64,000 bases of DNA, from assembly GCA_011772495.1 (NCBI GenBank), contig WVZL01000044.1, positions 62,001 to 126,000 of the forward strand, written 5' to 3'. The first letter of the stretch is position 1. Each line of letters begins with the position of its first letter. Shown here in pieces: positions 8,457-16,199 of the stretch. The notes below the pieces were generated by a model that worked only from the letters and a program-made list of their open reading frames with translations, made no database searches and had not been told where the DNA came from. The translations under genes were made by a program, and so were the position numbers. This stretch comes from Candidatus Aminicenantota bacterium (lineage in GTDB: Bacteria; Acidobacteriota; Aminicenantia; Aminicenantales; Aminicenantaceae).

Positions 8457-8467
8457 TAATTTATATC

Positions 8468-8497
8468 TTGACTTTTTGATTCCAAAAAATTTATTAT
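8468..8497 (+). promoter_or_regulatory. Sigma70-type promoter for the HU gene
   Basis: TTGACT (8468-8473), an 18-nt spacer and TATTAT (8492-8497). It is back to back with the nfeD promoter. The predicted start lies about 28 nt before the HU ATG, leaving room for AGGAGAAGGG. Confidence 0.6.
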
Positions 8498-8531
8498 AAG
8501 TTACTCTCAATAAATAAAAAAGGAGAAGGGA

Positions 8532-8798
8532 ATGATTAAGAATGATATCGCCCTTCAAATCGAGAAAAAGTCGGAGTTTAACCGAGCAAGATCGTTGTTA
8601 ATCGTTGAAGATATTCTAGGATCACTCAAAGAAGCTTTGGCCAATAATGAGAAAATTGAGATTAGAGGATTTGCGAGTTTCAAGGTTGTTCCCAAAAAAA
8701 CTGGATTCGGAAGAGATATTCGCCGCAAGAAACAGATCAAGATACAAGAAGGAAAAAGAATAAAATTTAAACCTGGCCAGGACCTGAAAAAACTATAA
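8532..8798 (+). CDS. HU/IHF-family DNA-bending protein
   Basis: 88 residues, the normal HU size. It has the helical dimer half, then GFASFKVVPKKTGFGRD and the C-terminal FKPGQDLKKL that define the family's beta-arm and tail. The usual arm tip RNPxTGE is changed to RDIRRKKQ, so the Pro that intercalates between bases is absent from the recognisable position and bending may differ. A nucleoid role is inferred. ATG 8532 follows a strong AGGAGAAGGG. It is a single-gene unit, divergent from nfeD. Confidence 0.92.
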   Translation: MIKNDIALQIEKKSEFNRARSLLIVEDILGSLKEALANNEKIEIRGFASFKVVPKKTGFGRDIRRKKQIKIQEGKRIKFKPGQDLKKL

Positions 8799-8961
8799 GG
8801 CTTGATCCCAAGCCAGATAAGTATGAAACCTTTCTTCTCTCGTAGATATAACAGGTCGCATTCCTTTCTTTCTAAATCTCCTTTCCTTGAATAGAGTCCT
8901 AATTGAGGTATGTTCTGGTTGAGAGTGAGTTGGGCTTTTTTATGGATAGATTATTAAGGGA

Positions 8962-9909
8962 ATGATGAGTAAATATAAGGACAAGCCGCTGACTCCTGAG
9001 GGCTTGAGGACTTATTCTCTTAAATCCAGGAAGAGCAAAGTCAAGGCCAAAGACTTTGCTCAAGTGCTGAGGAGAGGGGGACCCATATCTCGATTCATTG
9101 ACTCTCTTCCTGATGTTTTAGCTGCCAAGGATTTTAAACAGTTTCTCCATCTGATGGGAAAAGCAAAGGAAAAGAAGAAGGCCATTATTTTTGCCCTAGG
9201 AGCTCAGGTCATCAAGGTGGGCTTGAATCCGATTTTGGTTGACTTGATGAAGAGAGGATGGATCACTTGCTTGGCCCTTAACGGTGCGGGGATAATTCAT
9301 GACTTCGAGATCGCTTATTGTGGACAGACTTCTGAAGATGTAAATGTCCAGCTCAAGGAAGGACAGTTTGGCATGGCTCAAGAACCTGGTGAGGTGCTGA
9401 ATCAAGCCATCATTTCAGGAGCCGAGGAAGACCTAGGATTGGGAGAAGCAGTCGGGAAAATGCTAGCAGCTTCCGATTTCCCTTTTAAAGAAATAAGCCT
9501 TCTGGCCAATTCTTATGATCTAGCAATTCCCACTACCATCCATGTTGCCATAGGAACGGATACGATTCATTTTCATCCTCAATCTAAAGGAGAGGCTTTG
9601 GGTAAAACATCCCTCAAGGACTTCTTTCTGTTCTGTTCTCTTTTGGAGAAAATAGATGGAGGAGGGATTTTTGTTAATATCGGCTCGGCTGTAGTCTTGC
9701 CTGAAGTTTTTCTCAAAGCGGTGACTTTTATCAGGAATAAAGGGGTATCTCTGGCGGGATTCACGACTGCGGTTTTTGATTTTATCCACCATTACCGTCC
9801 TTATCAGAATGTGGTCAAGAGGCCGGTTGCAGAAAACGGAACAGGATTCTATTTTATCGGCCATCATGAGCTGATGCTACCTTTACTTGCTGCGGCCCTG
9901 CCTGATTAA
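8962..9909 (+). CDS. Deoxyhypusine synthase-like family protein
   Basis: 315 residues matching the deoxyhypusine-synthase fold family (DS) found in some bacteria: GGPISRFIDSLPDVLAAKDF near the N-terminus, then LNGAGIIHDFEIAYCG (NAD-binding region), and GSAVVLPEVFLKAV in the C-terminal half. True DHS modifies eIF5A using spermidine and NAD. This protein lacks the recognisable C-terminal motif with the catalytic Lys (GSDSGA..EAVSWGK type), so the modification of an eIF5A/EF-P-like target is not supported. Substrate unknown; a NAD-dependent reaction on a polyamine or similar amine is possible. Start at ATGATG after AAGGGA. It stands alone between HU and coaE. Confidence 0.75.
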   Translation: MMSKYKDKPLTPEGLRTYSLKSRKSKVKAKDFAQVLRRGGPISRFIDSLPDVLAAKDFKQFLHLMGKAKEKKKAIIFALGAQVIKVGLNPILVDLMKRGWITCLALNGAGIIHDFEIAYCGQTSEDVNVQLKEGQFGMAQEPGEVLNQAIISGAEEDLGLGEAVGKMLAASDFPFKEISLLANSYDLAIPTTIHVAIGTDTIHFHPQSKGEALGKTSLKDFFLFCSLLEKIDGGGIFVNIGSAVVLPEVFLKAVTFIRNKGVSLAGFTTAVFDFIHHYRPYQNVVKRPVAENGTGFYFIGHHELMLPLLAAALPD

Positions 9910-9940
9910 AGAAATAGACAGAAACGATATCCTTCAAATA

Positions 9941-10018
9941 GGGGATGGTTCTATTTTTTTAGGCTCGTGTATTTTTCATGGTAATAAGCTTTTTATTTTA
10001 AAAAATAGAACCGTTCCC
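9941..10018. repeat. Dispersed inverted repeat, family A copy 1
   Basis: The 19-base arms 9941-9959 and 10000-10018 pair without mismatch if two G-U pairs are allowed, enclosing about 40 nt. The arm core GGTTCTATTTTTT / AAAAAATAGAACC is shared with the copy at 45023-45144. It sits 32 nt after the DHS-like gene. The size and dispersal resemble a REP-type or MITE-type element. Confidence 0.7.
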
Positions 10019-10087
10019 ATGGCATTTCATCGGGCTGAAGCAATTGGGGAAGAAAAACAGGAATAGGAAGATAAAGGCTTCAAAAGG

Positions 10088-10741
10088 CTAGGTTGTTTTA
10101 TCCTTATCCCTATTGATTCCCTGCTTCCTTTTATGATCTGATTTTAGGCTTAAAAAGACCTTTTCTGTTTGCTCTACTGTACTTTGCACAGCACCTGAAG
10201 AGTTGATGGCATAATCGGCTGACTTTAATTTTTCCTCAGTAGGCATTTGGCTGGCGATTTTTCTTAACGCCTCTTCTCGATCGATGTTATCCCTCTCCAT
10301 TAATCTTTTGATTTGAATTTCTTCTTGGCAGAAGACAACAATAATCTTGTCAAAAAACTCAGCAAACCCAGATTCTATGGTCAGGGCTGCTTCTGAAACG
10401 AATATTTCATGACGGCCTTCTTTTTCCAGCCTATCGATGGTTTTCTTTTTTTCCTCAAGGACCAGAGGGTGAATTAACTGATTGATGAAATTTCGTTTTT
10501 TTTCATCAGAAAAAACAATAGCTCCTAATTTTATACGATTTATTGTCTTATCAGGTTTTAAAATTTCTTCACCGAACCGCGAAACAATCTTTTTCCAGGC
10601 AGGCTTTCCAGGTTCCATCAGCTGGTGAGCGATTTGATCTGCATGATGAACATAGCACCCTAAATCTTGAAGAGTTTTGGCCACGATGGATTTGCCGGTT
10701 GCTATTCCACCAGTTAAAGCTACGATTAGCATCGAGCTCAC
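10088..10741 (-). CDS. coaE: Dephospho-CoA kinase
   Basis: Phosphorylates the ribose 3'-OH of dephospho-CoA, the last step of CoA synthesis. 217 residues with a P-loop GGIATGKS (about 11-18), the HHADQIAHQLMEPG region, IHPLVLEE and AALTIESGF, all normal for CoaE. Start is GTG 10741 or the in-frame ATG 10732 just before the P-loop strand; the longer form is reported. Monocistronic by position, downstream of the PilZ/regulator cluster on the same strand. Confidence 0.94.
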   Translation of the reverse strand: MSSMLIVALTGGIATGKSIVAKTLQDLGCYVHHADQIAHQLMEPGKPAWKKIVSRFGEEILKPDKTINRIKLGAIVFSDEKKRNFINQLIHPLVLEEKKKTIDRLEKEGRHEIFVSEAALTIESGFAEFFDKIIVVFCQEEIQIKRLMERDNIDREEALRKIASQMPTEEKLKSADYAINSSGAVQSTVEQTEKVFLSLKSDHKRKQGINRDKDKTT

Positions 10742-10817
10742 CTTAGAAAGGGCAAAAATGGTTTACGACTAATGAATTCAGAGATCCAAGAGAGAGAAGG
10801 GCTATTTTTATTCCAGG

Positions 10818-11243
10818 TTATTTTTTGAAATTCTCTTTTTTCTCAGGAATGATGCTATAACTTTCCGAAAAACGGATGGCCACACCGTGCTTTTTTCTCA
10901 TCTTATCCGCTTCTTCGAGCCTGACTGTAATTCCACCCACACAGAGCTTGAGTTTCTTTTGTTCGCTCAATTTATCAGGGAGGGCGAGGACCAGATTGAT
11001 CTTAGAACCGATGATCACTCCTGAATCGAGACAAAAATATGCCCCTCCAGAACTGATATTGTTCACGGTCATGACTTCTTTGAATTTCTTCCCTTTAGGA
11101 AGTTTTCCTTCCGCTACTCCAGGCAGTGGAAGCTCCAATCTCCACTCTTTCCGGCGATTGATCTTTGGGTGATCGGGAGGAGAGACTTTCTTCATTGGAG
11201 TCTTTTTCTTCGTGGTTTTTTTTGATGTTGTTTTTTTAGTCAT
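10818..11243 (-). CDS. PilZ-domain protein, first of three
   Basis: 141 residues. A Lys/Thr-rich N-terminus (about 20 residues, mostly TKKTTSKKTTKKK) precedes one PilZ-like beta-barrel domain: RRKEWRLELPLPG, then NNISSGGAYFCLDSGVIIGS, and KKHGVAIRFSES. The RxxxR plus (D/N)xSxxG pattern of c-di-GMP binding is approximately kept (RRKEWR and NISSGG), so this copy could bind c-di-GMP. It lies 21 nt downstream of the LuxR-type regulator and probably shares its mRNA. Start ATG after AAAGGAAATC. No enzymatic domain. Confidence 0.75.
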   Translation of the reverse strand: MTKKTTSKKTTKKKTPMKKVSPPDHPKINRRKEWRLELPLPGVAEGKLPKGKKFKEVMTVNNISSGGAYFCLDSGVIIGSKINLVLALPDKLSEQKKLKLCVGGITVRLEEADKMRKKHGVAIRFSESYSIIPEKKENFKK

Positions 11244-11264
11244 GATTTCCTTTAAATTTTATTG

Positions 11265-11957
11265 TTAAAACAAAGCTGAATTGATCGCATAAAGAGCAAG
11301 TTGAAGTCGGTTATGCGTGTCGAGCTTAGCGTAAATGCTTTTTATATGAGATCTGACTGTGTTCTTGCTGATGAAGAGAGCTTCTGCTATTTCATCATTG
11401 CTCTTTCCTTGTCCGATAAGCCGAAGCACTTGGAATTCAGTCGGAGTGAGCTGATCAAGAGTTTTTTCCTTCAGGTCTTTTCCGACTACAGAAATTATGC
11501 GATCCATGATGCTGCTCATTTTATCTCGAGGCAGCCATATTTCTCCTTTATCTATGACTCGAATGGCTTCAGGCAATTGGAAGGGTTGGTCATTCAGATC
11601 AAAATAACCTCTTACTCCTGCATTCATGAGGTTCACGATTTCCTCATGAGAGGGAATGTTGCCTACCAACAACAACTGAGATTTTGTCTGGACCTTTGAA
11701 ATTTCTCTAATCGCTTTACAGATTTCTCTGATGTTCGGAAAGGGCTCTGTATAGGTAAAGAGAATGATATCGGGTTTGAGTTTTTTTATGGAATCCATGA
11801 AGGAATCAATAGTATTTTTTTCGATGTGGATGATCTTGACATCAGTTGCGTTATCTAAAGAATTCATGATTCCGGAGAGGATCAATTCTGAGGGACAAAA
11901 GATTAAGAGGTTGATAAACTTGGCCTTGCTGACTTGAGGCTTCTTTTTTGTCGTCAT
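11265..11957 (-). CDS. LuxR/NarL-type regulator with degenerate receiver domain
   Basis: 230 residues. The C-terminal LuxR-type helix-turn-helix (about 165-225: LTPTEFQVLRLIGQGKSNDE and KNTVRSHIKSIYAKL) is complete and should bind DNA. The N-terminal half has receiver topology (KPDIILFTY, SQLLLVGNIPS, NAGVRGYF). The phosphoacceptor Asp after the third strand is replaced in IILFTYTEP. The Thr/Ser switch position is Gly and the conserved Lys of GYLLK is gone (GYFDLND). It is therefore probably not controlled by phosphorylation. Start ATG after AGAGGAAG. It lies between PilZ genes, so c-di-GMP-linked regulation is a possibility only. Confidence 0.85.
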   Translation of the reverse strand: MTTKKKPQVSKAKFINLLIFCPSELILSGIMNSLDNATDVKIIHIEKNTIDSFMDSIKKLKPDIILFTYTEPFPNIREICKAIREISKVQTKSQLLLVGNIPSHEEIVNLMNAGVRGYFDLNDQPFQLPEAIRVIDKGEIWLPRDKMSSIMDRIISVVGKDLKEKTLDQLTPTEFQVLRLIGQGKSNDEIAEALFISKNTVRSHIKSIYAKLDTHNRLQLALYAINSALF

Positions 11958-12040
11958 CTTCCTCTATTATTCATGATTTTTAAATATTTTTAAAGTTTTT
12001 TTTGCTTTAAAATGTGTCTTTCTCTTTTTTTTGAATGTAT

Positions 12041-12067
12041 GTTATAAAAAGAAAATTTCATTGTCAA
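12041..12067 (-). promoter_or_regulatory. Possible promoter of the LuxR-type regulator
   Basis: TTGACA (12067-12062), a short 15-nt spacer and TATAAC (12046-12041) on the minus strand, about 77 nt upstream of the regulator ATG. The boxes are good but the spacer is shorter than the usual 17 nt. Confidence 0.45.
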
Positions 12068-12122
12068 GTCTCAGCAAAGAAAAATTGAAAGGGGTTAGAA
12101 TTTAATGGTTTTTTTAACCCGG

Positions 12123-12506
12123 CTATTTTTTAGCAGTAAGGGTACGGATCTTGTATTTTTTGTCTAAGCGAACCGAAATCATTTGCTTTTTCCTGAGGTT
12201 TGTCTCGCCTTTAACAAAGACCACAACACCGGTGAGCAAAAGTTTCAGTTGCCTTTCTAAGACTACAGTCTTGGGAATGTCAAGACTCAGGTTCAACCGG
12301 GAACCGATAGTGACCGCGGAATTAAGCCAGAAGGTAGCCTGTTGAGAACTGATGGAGGAGAGTTTAGATTGTTCTTGGAATTCATTTCCTCTCGCATCCA
12401 TTCCTGAAATCAGGATAGGAATAGGGAGGTCAAAACTCTTCTCTCGTTTGATTCTTTTGGCAGAGCTGTAGTTCAAGGTTTTGTTGTCTAAATTCCTAGA
12501 AATCAT
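12123..12506 (-). CDS. PilZ-like protein, second of three (degenerate)
   Basis: 127 residues, a diverged paralogue of the protein at 10818. It shares the core: IPILISGMDARGNEFQEQ, SSISSQQATFWLNSAVTIGS, LNLSLDIPKT, LTGVVVFVKGE, and MISVRLDKKYKIR at the end. The NxSxxG motif is replaced by SSISSQQA and no clear RxxxR is seen, so c-di-GMP binding is doubtful. The start ATG at 12506 has no evident ribosome site. A 35-nt segment upstream is nearly identical to one upstream of the third copy. Confidence 0.65.
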   Translation of the reverse strand: MISRNLDNKTLNYSSAKRIKREKSFDLPIPILISGMDARGNEFQEQSKLSSISSQQATFWLNSAVTIGSRLNLSLDIPKTVVLERQLKLLLTGVVVFVKGETNLRKKQMISVRLDKKYKIRTLTAKK

Positions 12507-12545
12507 CTAAGATAATGATTTTTGCAGAGGTTATCGAATCGGTCA

Positions 12546-12590
12546 ATCGCCTTTTAGGATGAATTTTGGGGTGAATATTTCTTGATTTCT
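12546..12590 (-). promoter_or_regulatory. Conserved element upstream of the second PilZ-like gene
   Basis: On the minus strand this reads ATTCACCCCAAAATTCATCC, then TAAAAGGCGATTGAC, ending at a TTGACC that could be a -35 box. It matches the element at 13033-13079 at about 30 of 35 positions and lies about 40 nt from the start of the gene, as does the other copy. Confidence 0.45.
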
Positions 12591-12633
12591 ATCATCCAGA
12601 AAGGTGATATGAATGATTGATTGTTTGAAAACC

Positions 12634-12987
12634 TTACTTCTCAGCTTGGATTCTGTAGGTGCTTCCAAACCTTAGTGAGACTTTTTGGAGAGGTTTCTGT
12701 ATCCTGGTGGCTTCGACAAAAACCACTTTGCCTTGAATAAAAAGCTTTAAGTTTTCTCCTAGCCTGGGTGGGAGTTCGATAATTAGTTTTAGTTTATGGC
12801 CGGGATAAACAGGAGCTTTTAACTTAAAAGAAACACCGTGTTGACTGATGTATGAAATCATGGTTGATTCAGTAAAATAACGGCCCCAGGAGTTCTTACC
12901 CTTCACCAAAGCTGAAAGAGGAAGTTTAAATCCGATTTCCTCGGTCTTCATTTTCCTGACAGATTGGACGAACGACGCACTCAACAT
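12634..12987 (-). CDS. PilZ-like protein, third of three
   Basis: 117 residues, paralogous to its two neighbours: IGFKLPLSALVKGKNSWGRY, then MISYISQHGVSFKLKAPVYP, LKLIIELPPRLGENLKLFIQ and QKVSLRFGSTYRIQAEK. The SxxG-like element is SQHG; the N-terminal basic stretch (SVRKMKTEE) is only a weak match to RxxxR. Role unknown; the fold suggests a small regulatory or interaction module. Start ATG after AGGATGCAAG. Upstream is the same 35-nt element seen before the second copy. Confidence 0.65.
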   Translation of the reverse strand: MLSASFVQSVRKMKTEEIGFKLPLSALVKGKNSWGRYFTESTMISYISQHGVSFKLKAPVYPGHKLKLIIELPPRLGENLKLFIQGKVVFVEATRIQKPLQKVSLRFGSTYRIQAEK

Positions 12988-13032
12988 TCTTGCATCCTAG
13001 TTATTTTTGGCTATCATGATTCAATTTAGTAT

Positions 13033-13079
13033 CCCAGTCAATAGCCTTTAAGGATGAATTTCAGGGTGAGTTTTTCCTA
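13033..13079 (-). promoter_or_regulatory. Conserved element upstream of the third PilZ-like gene
   Basis: Reads ACTCACCCTGAAATTCATCC, then TTAAAGGCTATTGAC on the minus strand. A possible promoter is TTGACT, 17 nt, CATGAT. Its near identity to 12546-12590 points to a duplicated promoter or operator carried along with the paralogous genes. Confidence 0.45.
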
Positions 13080-13194
13080 AATTCGAGTCACCCTCAGGCT
13101 CTTTTTTTATGCTCGAGAAAGATTATTGGGGAGAGACCAGGTGTTCAGAATTTCAGGGCTAACTGTTTAAAAATTATACAGTTGGTGGCTGTCC

Positions 13195-13223
13195 TTGACA
13201 AAAAAAATGCCTGTGGATAGAAT
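13195..13223 (+). promoter_or_regulatory. Strong sigma70-type promoter for proS
   Basis: Perfect TTGACA (13195-13200), 17-nt spacer, TAGAAT (13218-13223). A small inverted repeat (AACTGT at 13161-13166, ACAGTT at 13178-13183) lies just upstream of the -35 box and could bind a regulator. Confidence 0.8.
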
Positions 13224-13241
13224 GAGCCGAGGATAAAACGA

Positions 13242-14708
13242 GTGGAGAGAGAGGTGAGTAAAGAAGAGAGATACGTAAAGAAACTCACATCGAAGAGCGT
13301 TGACTTTTCAAAATGGTACGTAGAGATCATTCGCAAGGCAGAGCTGGCGGATTATGCTCCGATGAAGGGGATGATGGTCATCCGTCCCTATGGGTATGCT
13401 GTATGGGAGAATATTCAGCGTCTCCTGGATGAAAGGATTAAAGCTGCTGGGCATTCCAATGCCTATTTTCCGCTGTTTATTCCAGAAAGTTTTTTACAGA
13501 AAGAGGCCGAGCATGTTGAAGGCTTTGCGCCCGAAGTGGCCTGGGTGACTCTGGGAGGGAATGAAGAGTTAGAAGAAAGATTAGCCGTTCGACCGACCTC
13601 TGAAGCCATCATCTGCAGCATGTACTCCAAGTGGATAAAATCTTGGCGAGATTTGCCTGTATTGATTAACCAGTGGGCCAACATTGTCCGCTGGGAGAAA
13701 GTCACGAGACCTTTTCTGAGAACAACAGAATTCCTATGGCAAGAAGGACACACAGCTCATGAGTCTCATGAAGAAGCCAAAAAAGAAACCTTGATGATTC
13801 TTTCTCTCTACAAAGAATTTGTTGAAAATGAGTTGGCCATCGCGGTCCTGGCGGGGAAAAAGTCAGATAGAGAGAGGTTTGCAGGAGCCTTGGAGACTTA
13901 TGCTATCGAAGCTTTAATGTCCGATGGCAAAGCGCTTCAAATGGGAACATCTCATAACTTGGGTCAGCATTTTTCCAAGGTTTTTAACATCAGGTTTGAA
14001 GATAGAGAACAAAAACTCCAGTACGTCTGGCAGACTTCCTGGGGAGTATCCACCCGCCTGGTAGGGGCTTTGATCATGGCTCATGGTGATGATTCAGGCC
14101 TTAGATTTCCTCCTCGAGTTGCTCCCATTCAAGTTATTATAGTTCCTATTGCTGTGGGCAACTGGAAAGAAAGTGTCCTTCCCCAGGCTCAAGAAGCTGA
14201 GAAGAAGTTGCGCGATAAGGGAATAAGGGCTGAGTTGGACGAGAGAGCAGAATTCACTCCAGGTTGGAAATTTTCAGAATGGGAAATGAGAGGGGTTCCC
14301 TTAAGGATCGAGATCGGTCCCCGAGATATTAAGGCCAAGCAAGTGGTTCTAGTTAGAAGGGATACGGGACAGAAAGAGTCTTGTCCGGTAAACTTGCTGG
14401 ACAAAAAGGTGTCAGCTGTACTTAAAGATATTCAGGACTCTATGCTGAAGGAGAACGTGAAATTTCAGCAGGGAAATACCCATGAAGCCAAGAGTTATGA
14501 TGAGTTAAAGGAGGTCATAGAAAAAAATAAGGGTTTTGTGAAAACTTCGTGGTGCGGTAGGCAGGATTGCGAGGATAAGATTAAAGAAGAGACCATGGCC
14601 ACTATCCGGGTTATCAGTCTGGAGAAGACAGAGAAAGGAGCTCCAGGAGAGTGTGTTTTCTGTAAGAAGAAAGCAGAGAATCTCGTTTATTTTGCCAGAG
14701 CCTATTGA
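13242..14708 (+). CDS. proS: Prolyl-tRNA synthetase, archaeal/eukaryotic type
   Basis: Charges tRNA-Pro. At 488 residues this is the short archaeal/eukaryotic-type enzyme (ProS type 3), not the 570-residue bacterial type with an editing insert. Class II motifs are visible: motif 2 around RWEKVTRPFLRTTEFLWQEG and motif 3 around LIMAHGDDSGLRFPPRVAP. The C-terminus has the type-specific zinc region (CGRQDCEDK and CVFCKKKAENLVYFARAY) and the terminal Tyr. The start is GTG 13242 or GTG 13254 four codons later, which has GGAGAGAG in front. It leads a unit with pcm and the DUF192 gene. This type is scattered in bacteria, suggesting old transfer. Confidence 0.96.
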   Translation: MEREVSKEERYVKKLTSKSVDFSKWYVEIIRKAELADYAPMKGMMVIRPYGYAVWENIQRLLDERIKAAGHSNAYFPLFIPESFLQKEAEHVEGFAPEVAWVTLGGNEELEERLAVRPTSEAIICSMYSKWIKSWRDLPVLINQWANIVRWEKVTRPFLRTTEFLWQEGHTAHESHEEAKKETLMILSLYKEFVENELAIAVLAGKKSDRERFAGALETYAIEALMSDGKALQMGTSHNLGQHFSKVFNIRFEDREQKLQYVWQTSWGVSTRLVGALIMAHGDDSGLRFPPRVAPIQVIIVPIAVGNWKESVLPQAQEAEKKLRDKGIRAELDERAEFTPGWKFSEWEMRGVPLRIEIGPRDIKAKQVVLVRRDTGQKESCPVNLLDKKVSAVLKDIQDSMLKENVKFQQGNTHEAKSYDELKEVIEKNKGFVKTSWCGRQDCEDKIKEETMATIRVISLEKTEKGAPGECVFCKKKAENLVYFARAY

Positions 14709-14834
14709 GCAGAATTCTTAGTGGTAAGCCTTCAGCAGCTTAAAAAAGCACATGCAGCTTCCTGGGTAGTACTTGATAGGAAATATTGAGTTTATTCGCT
14801 CCTTAAAAAAAGAGGGGAAGGATTTTCCTTTTCG

Positions 14835-15473
14835 ATGAAGAAGAAAATCAATTTTGCTCGTGAGCGAGAAAGGATGGTCTTCGAACAGATAGAAGCCAGA
14901 GGGGTAAAAGACAGAGCTGTTTTGAAAGCTTTGCTGAAAGTTCCTCGTCATATGTTTGTGCCTGAAGATGTGCAATCCTATGCTTATCATGATGAACCTC
15001 TTCCTATAGGAGAGGGCCAGACAATTTCGCAGCCTTACATCGTGGCCTACATGACTGAAGTTCTCCAGTTGCGGGATCAAGATAAAGTCCTTGAAGTTGG
15101 AACGGGCTCAGGATACCAAGCTGCTGTTTTGGCAGAGATCGTAAGGGAAGTTTACACTATTGAGATCATCGAGTCCCTCACTATCAAGGCCAGACTGGTG
15201 TTAGAGAAGTTAGGTTATAAAAACATTCATTTTAAAGTCAATGATGGCACTTTGGGCTGGGAAGAACATAAGCCCTACGATGCCATCATTGTCACTGCAG
15301 CCCCAGCTAGAATTCCTAAAGCTTTGCAGGAACAGCTCAAAACTACAGGAAGGATGATCATTCCGGTTGGCTCTATGTATCAGGAGTTAGTTTTGGTGAC
15401 GAAAGGTGAAAAAAAGGTTAAGAAGAAAAAACTCCTTCCGGTGCGTTTTGTTCCTTTGATTACAACTCATTAG
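14835..15473 (+). CDS. pcm: Protein-L-isoaspartate O-methyltransferase
   Basis: Uses S-adenosylmethionine to methylate isoaspartyl residues so that damaged proteins can be repaired. 212 residues, the normal length. Family signatures are present: KVPRHMFVP, EPLPIGEGQTISQPYIVAYM, the SAM-binding motif I VLEVGTGSGYQAAVLAEI, and YDAIIVTAAP. A strong GAGGGGAAGGA sits upstream of ATG 14835. It lies 126 nt after proS, and the DUF192 gene follows after 4 nt. Confidence 0.96.
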   Translation: MKKKINFARERERMVFEQIEARGVKDRAVLKALLKVPRHMFVPEDVQSYAYHDEPLPIGEGQTISQPYIVAYMTEVLQLRDQDKVLEVGTGSGYQAAVLAEIVREVYTIEIIESLTIKARLVLEKLGYKNIHFKVNDGTLGWEEHKPYDAIIVTAAPARIPKALQEQLKTTGRMIIPVGSMYQELVLVTKGEKKVKKKKLLPVRFVPLITTH

Positions 15474-15477
15474 AGGG

Positions 15478-15978
15478 ATGCCAATGTCTCAACAAAAACC
15501 ATCTCTTCCCACCAGGGACAAAAAGGGCAAAGGCTTCTTTTTTCTCTTATTCTTAATACTATCGATACTCTCGGGCACTGCTGCATTTTCCAGAAAATAC
15601 CTGAAGATCTTTCTTCCCGACGGATCTTCCCTTACAGCTGAGTTGGCCTTAACAGATAAAGAAAGACAGGAGGGATTGATGTTCAGGGAAAAAATAGATT
15701 GGGATCAGGGAATGCTTTTCGTCTTTAAAAGGGAAGGGATTCATTCTTTTTGGATGAAAAACATGAGATTTCCCATAGATATTCTCTGGCTGGACAGAGA
15801 AAAGCGAATTGTTCATCTTGAAATCGATGTTCCACCCTGCACAAAAGACCCCTGTCCTTCTTATTCTACCTCGAACTCGGCTCTGTTCGTCCTAGAGCTT
15901 AAAGCTGGAAGCGTGGCTAGACATCGGTTGAAACTCTATGACAAGATTGAATTTGTCCTGCCCGAGCTAAAAGATTAA
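15478..15978 (+). CDS. DUF192 family exported protein
   Basis: 166 residues. An N-terminal hydrophobic segment (about 19-38) acts as signal or anchor. The mature part is a DUF192 domain: AELALTDKERQEGLMFRE, GMLFVFKREGIHSFWMKNM, PIDILWLDREKRIV and VLELKAGSVARHRLKLYDKI. The family is periplasmic or extracytoplasmic with no settled function. Start ATG at 15478 is shortly after the pcm stop, without a strong ribosome site, suggesting coupling. Confidence 0.88.
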   Translation: MPMSQQKPSLPTRDKKGKGFFFLLFLILSILSGTAAFSRKYLKIFLPDGSSLTAELALTDKERQEGLMFREKIDWDQGMLFVFKREGIHSFWMKNMRFPIDILWLDREKRIVHLEIDVPPCTKDPCPSYSTSNSALFVLELKAGSVARHRLKLYDKIEFVLPELKD

Positions 15979-16108
15979 TGAGAGGATTTCGCCTTAGCTC
16001 TGTCTCTTTCTTTATTTGATTTCAAATTCCACCATTTTTTCTACTTTTTTACCCTTTTGTTTGTCTATCAGGATGGCTTTGAATTTATATTTATAAAGAA
16101 GTTTTTTT

Positions 16109-16136
16109 CAAGCCCGAATGATCGAGGGCTTGGTTT
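16109..16136 (+). terminator. Possible terminator of the proS-pcm-DUF192 unit
   Basis: A 7-bp perfect stem, CAAGCCC (16109-16115) with GGGCTTG (16126-16132), loop 10 nt, followed by GTTTTA. The U run is short. It lies between two convergent units; the rest of 15979-16199 shows only T-rich sequence. Confidence 0.45.
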
Positions 16137-16199
16137 TATGTTGAGTGGATTTGTTTTTTACCAGAGACCAGGCTGGAGAAAAACTTTACGCGCGGAGCC

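Noticed and set aside
8799-8814. Hairpin after the HU gene as terminator
   Set aside because: The stem is short (about 5 bp) and no U run follows.
11301-11699. A plus-strand ORF opposite the LuxR-type regulator
   Set aside because: The minus strand codes a clear HTH protein; no independent support.
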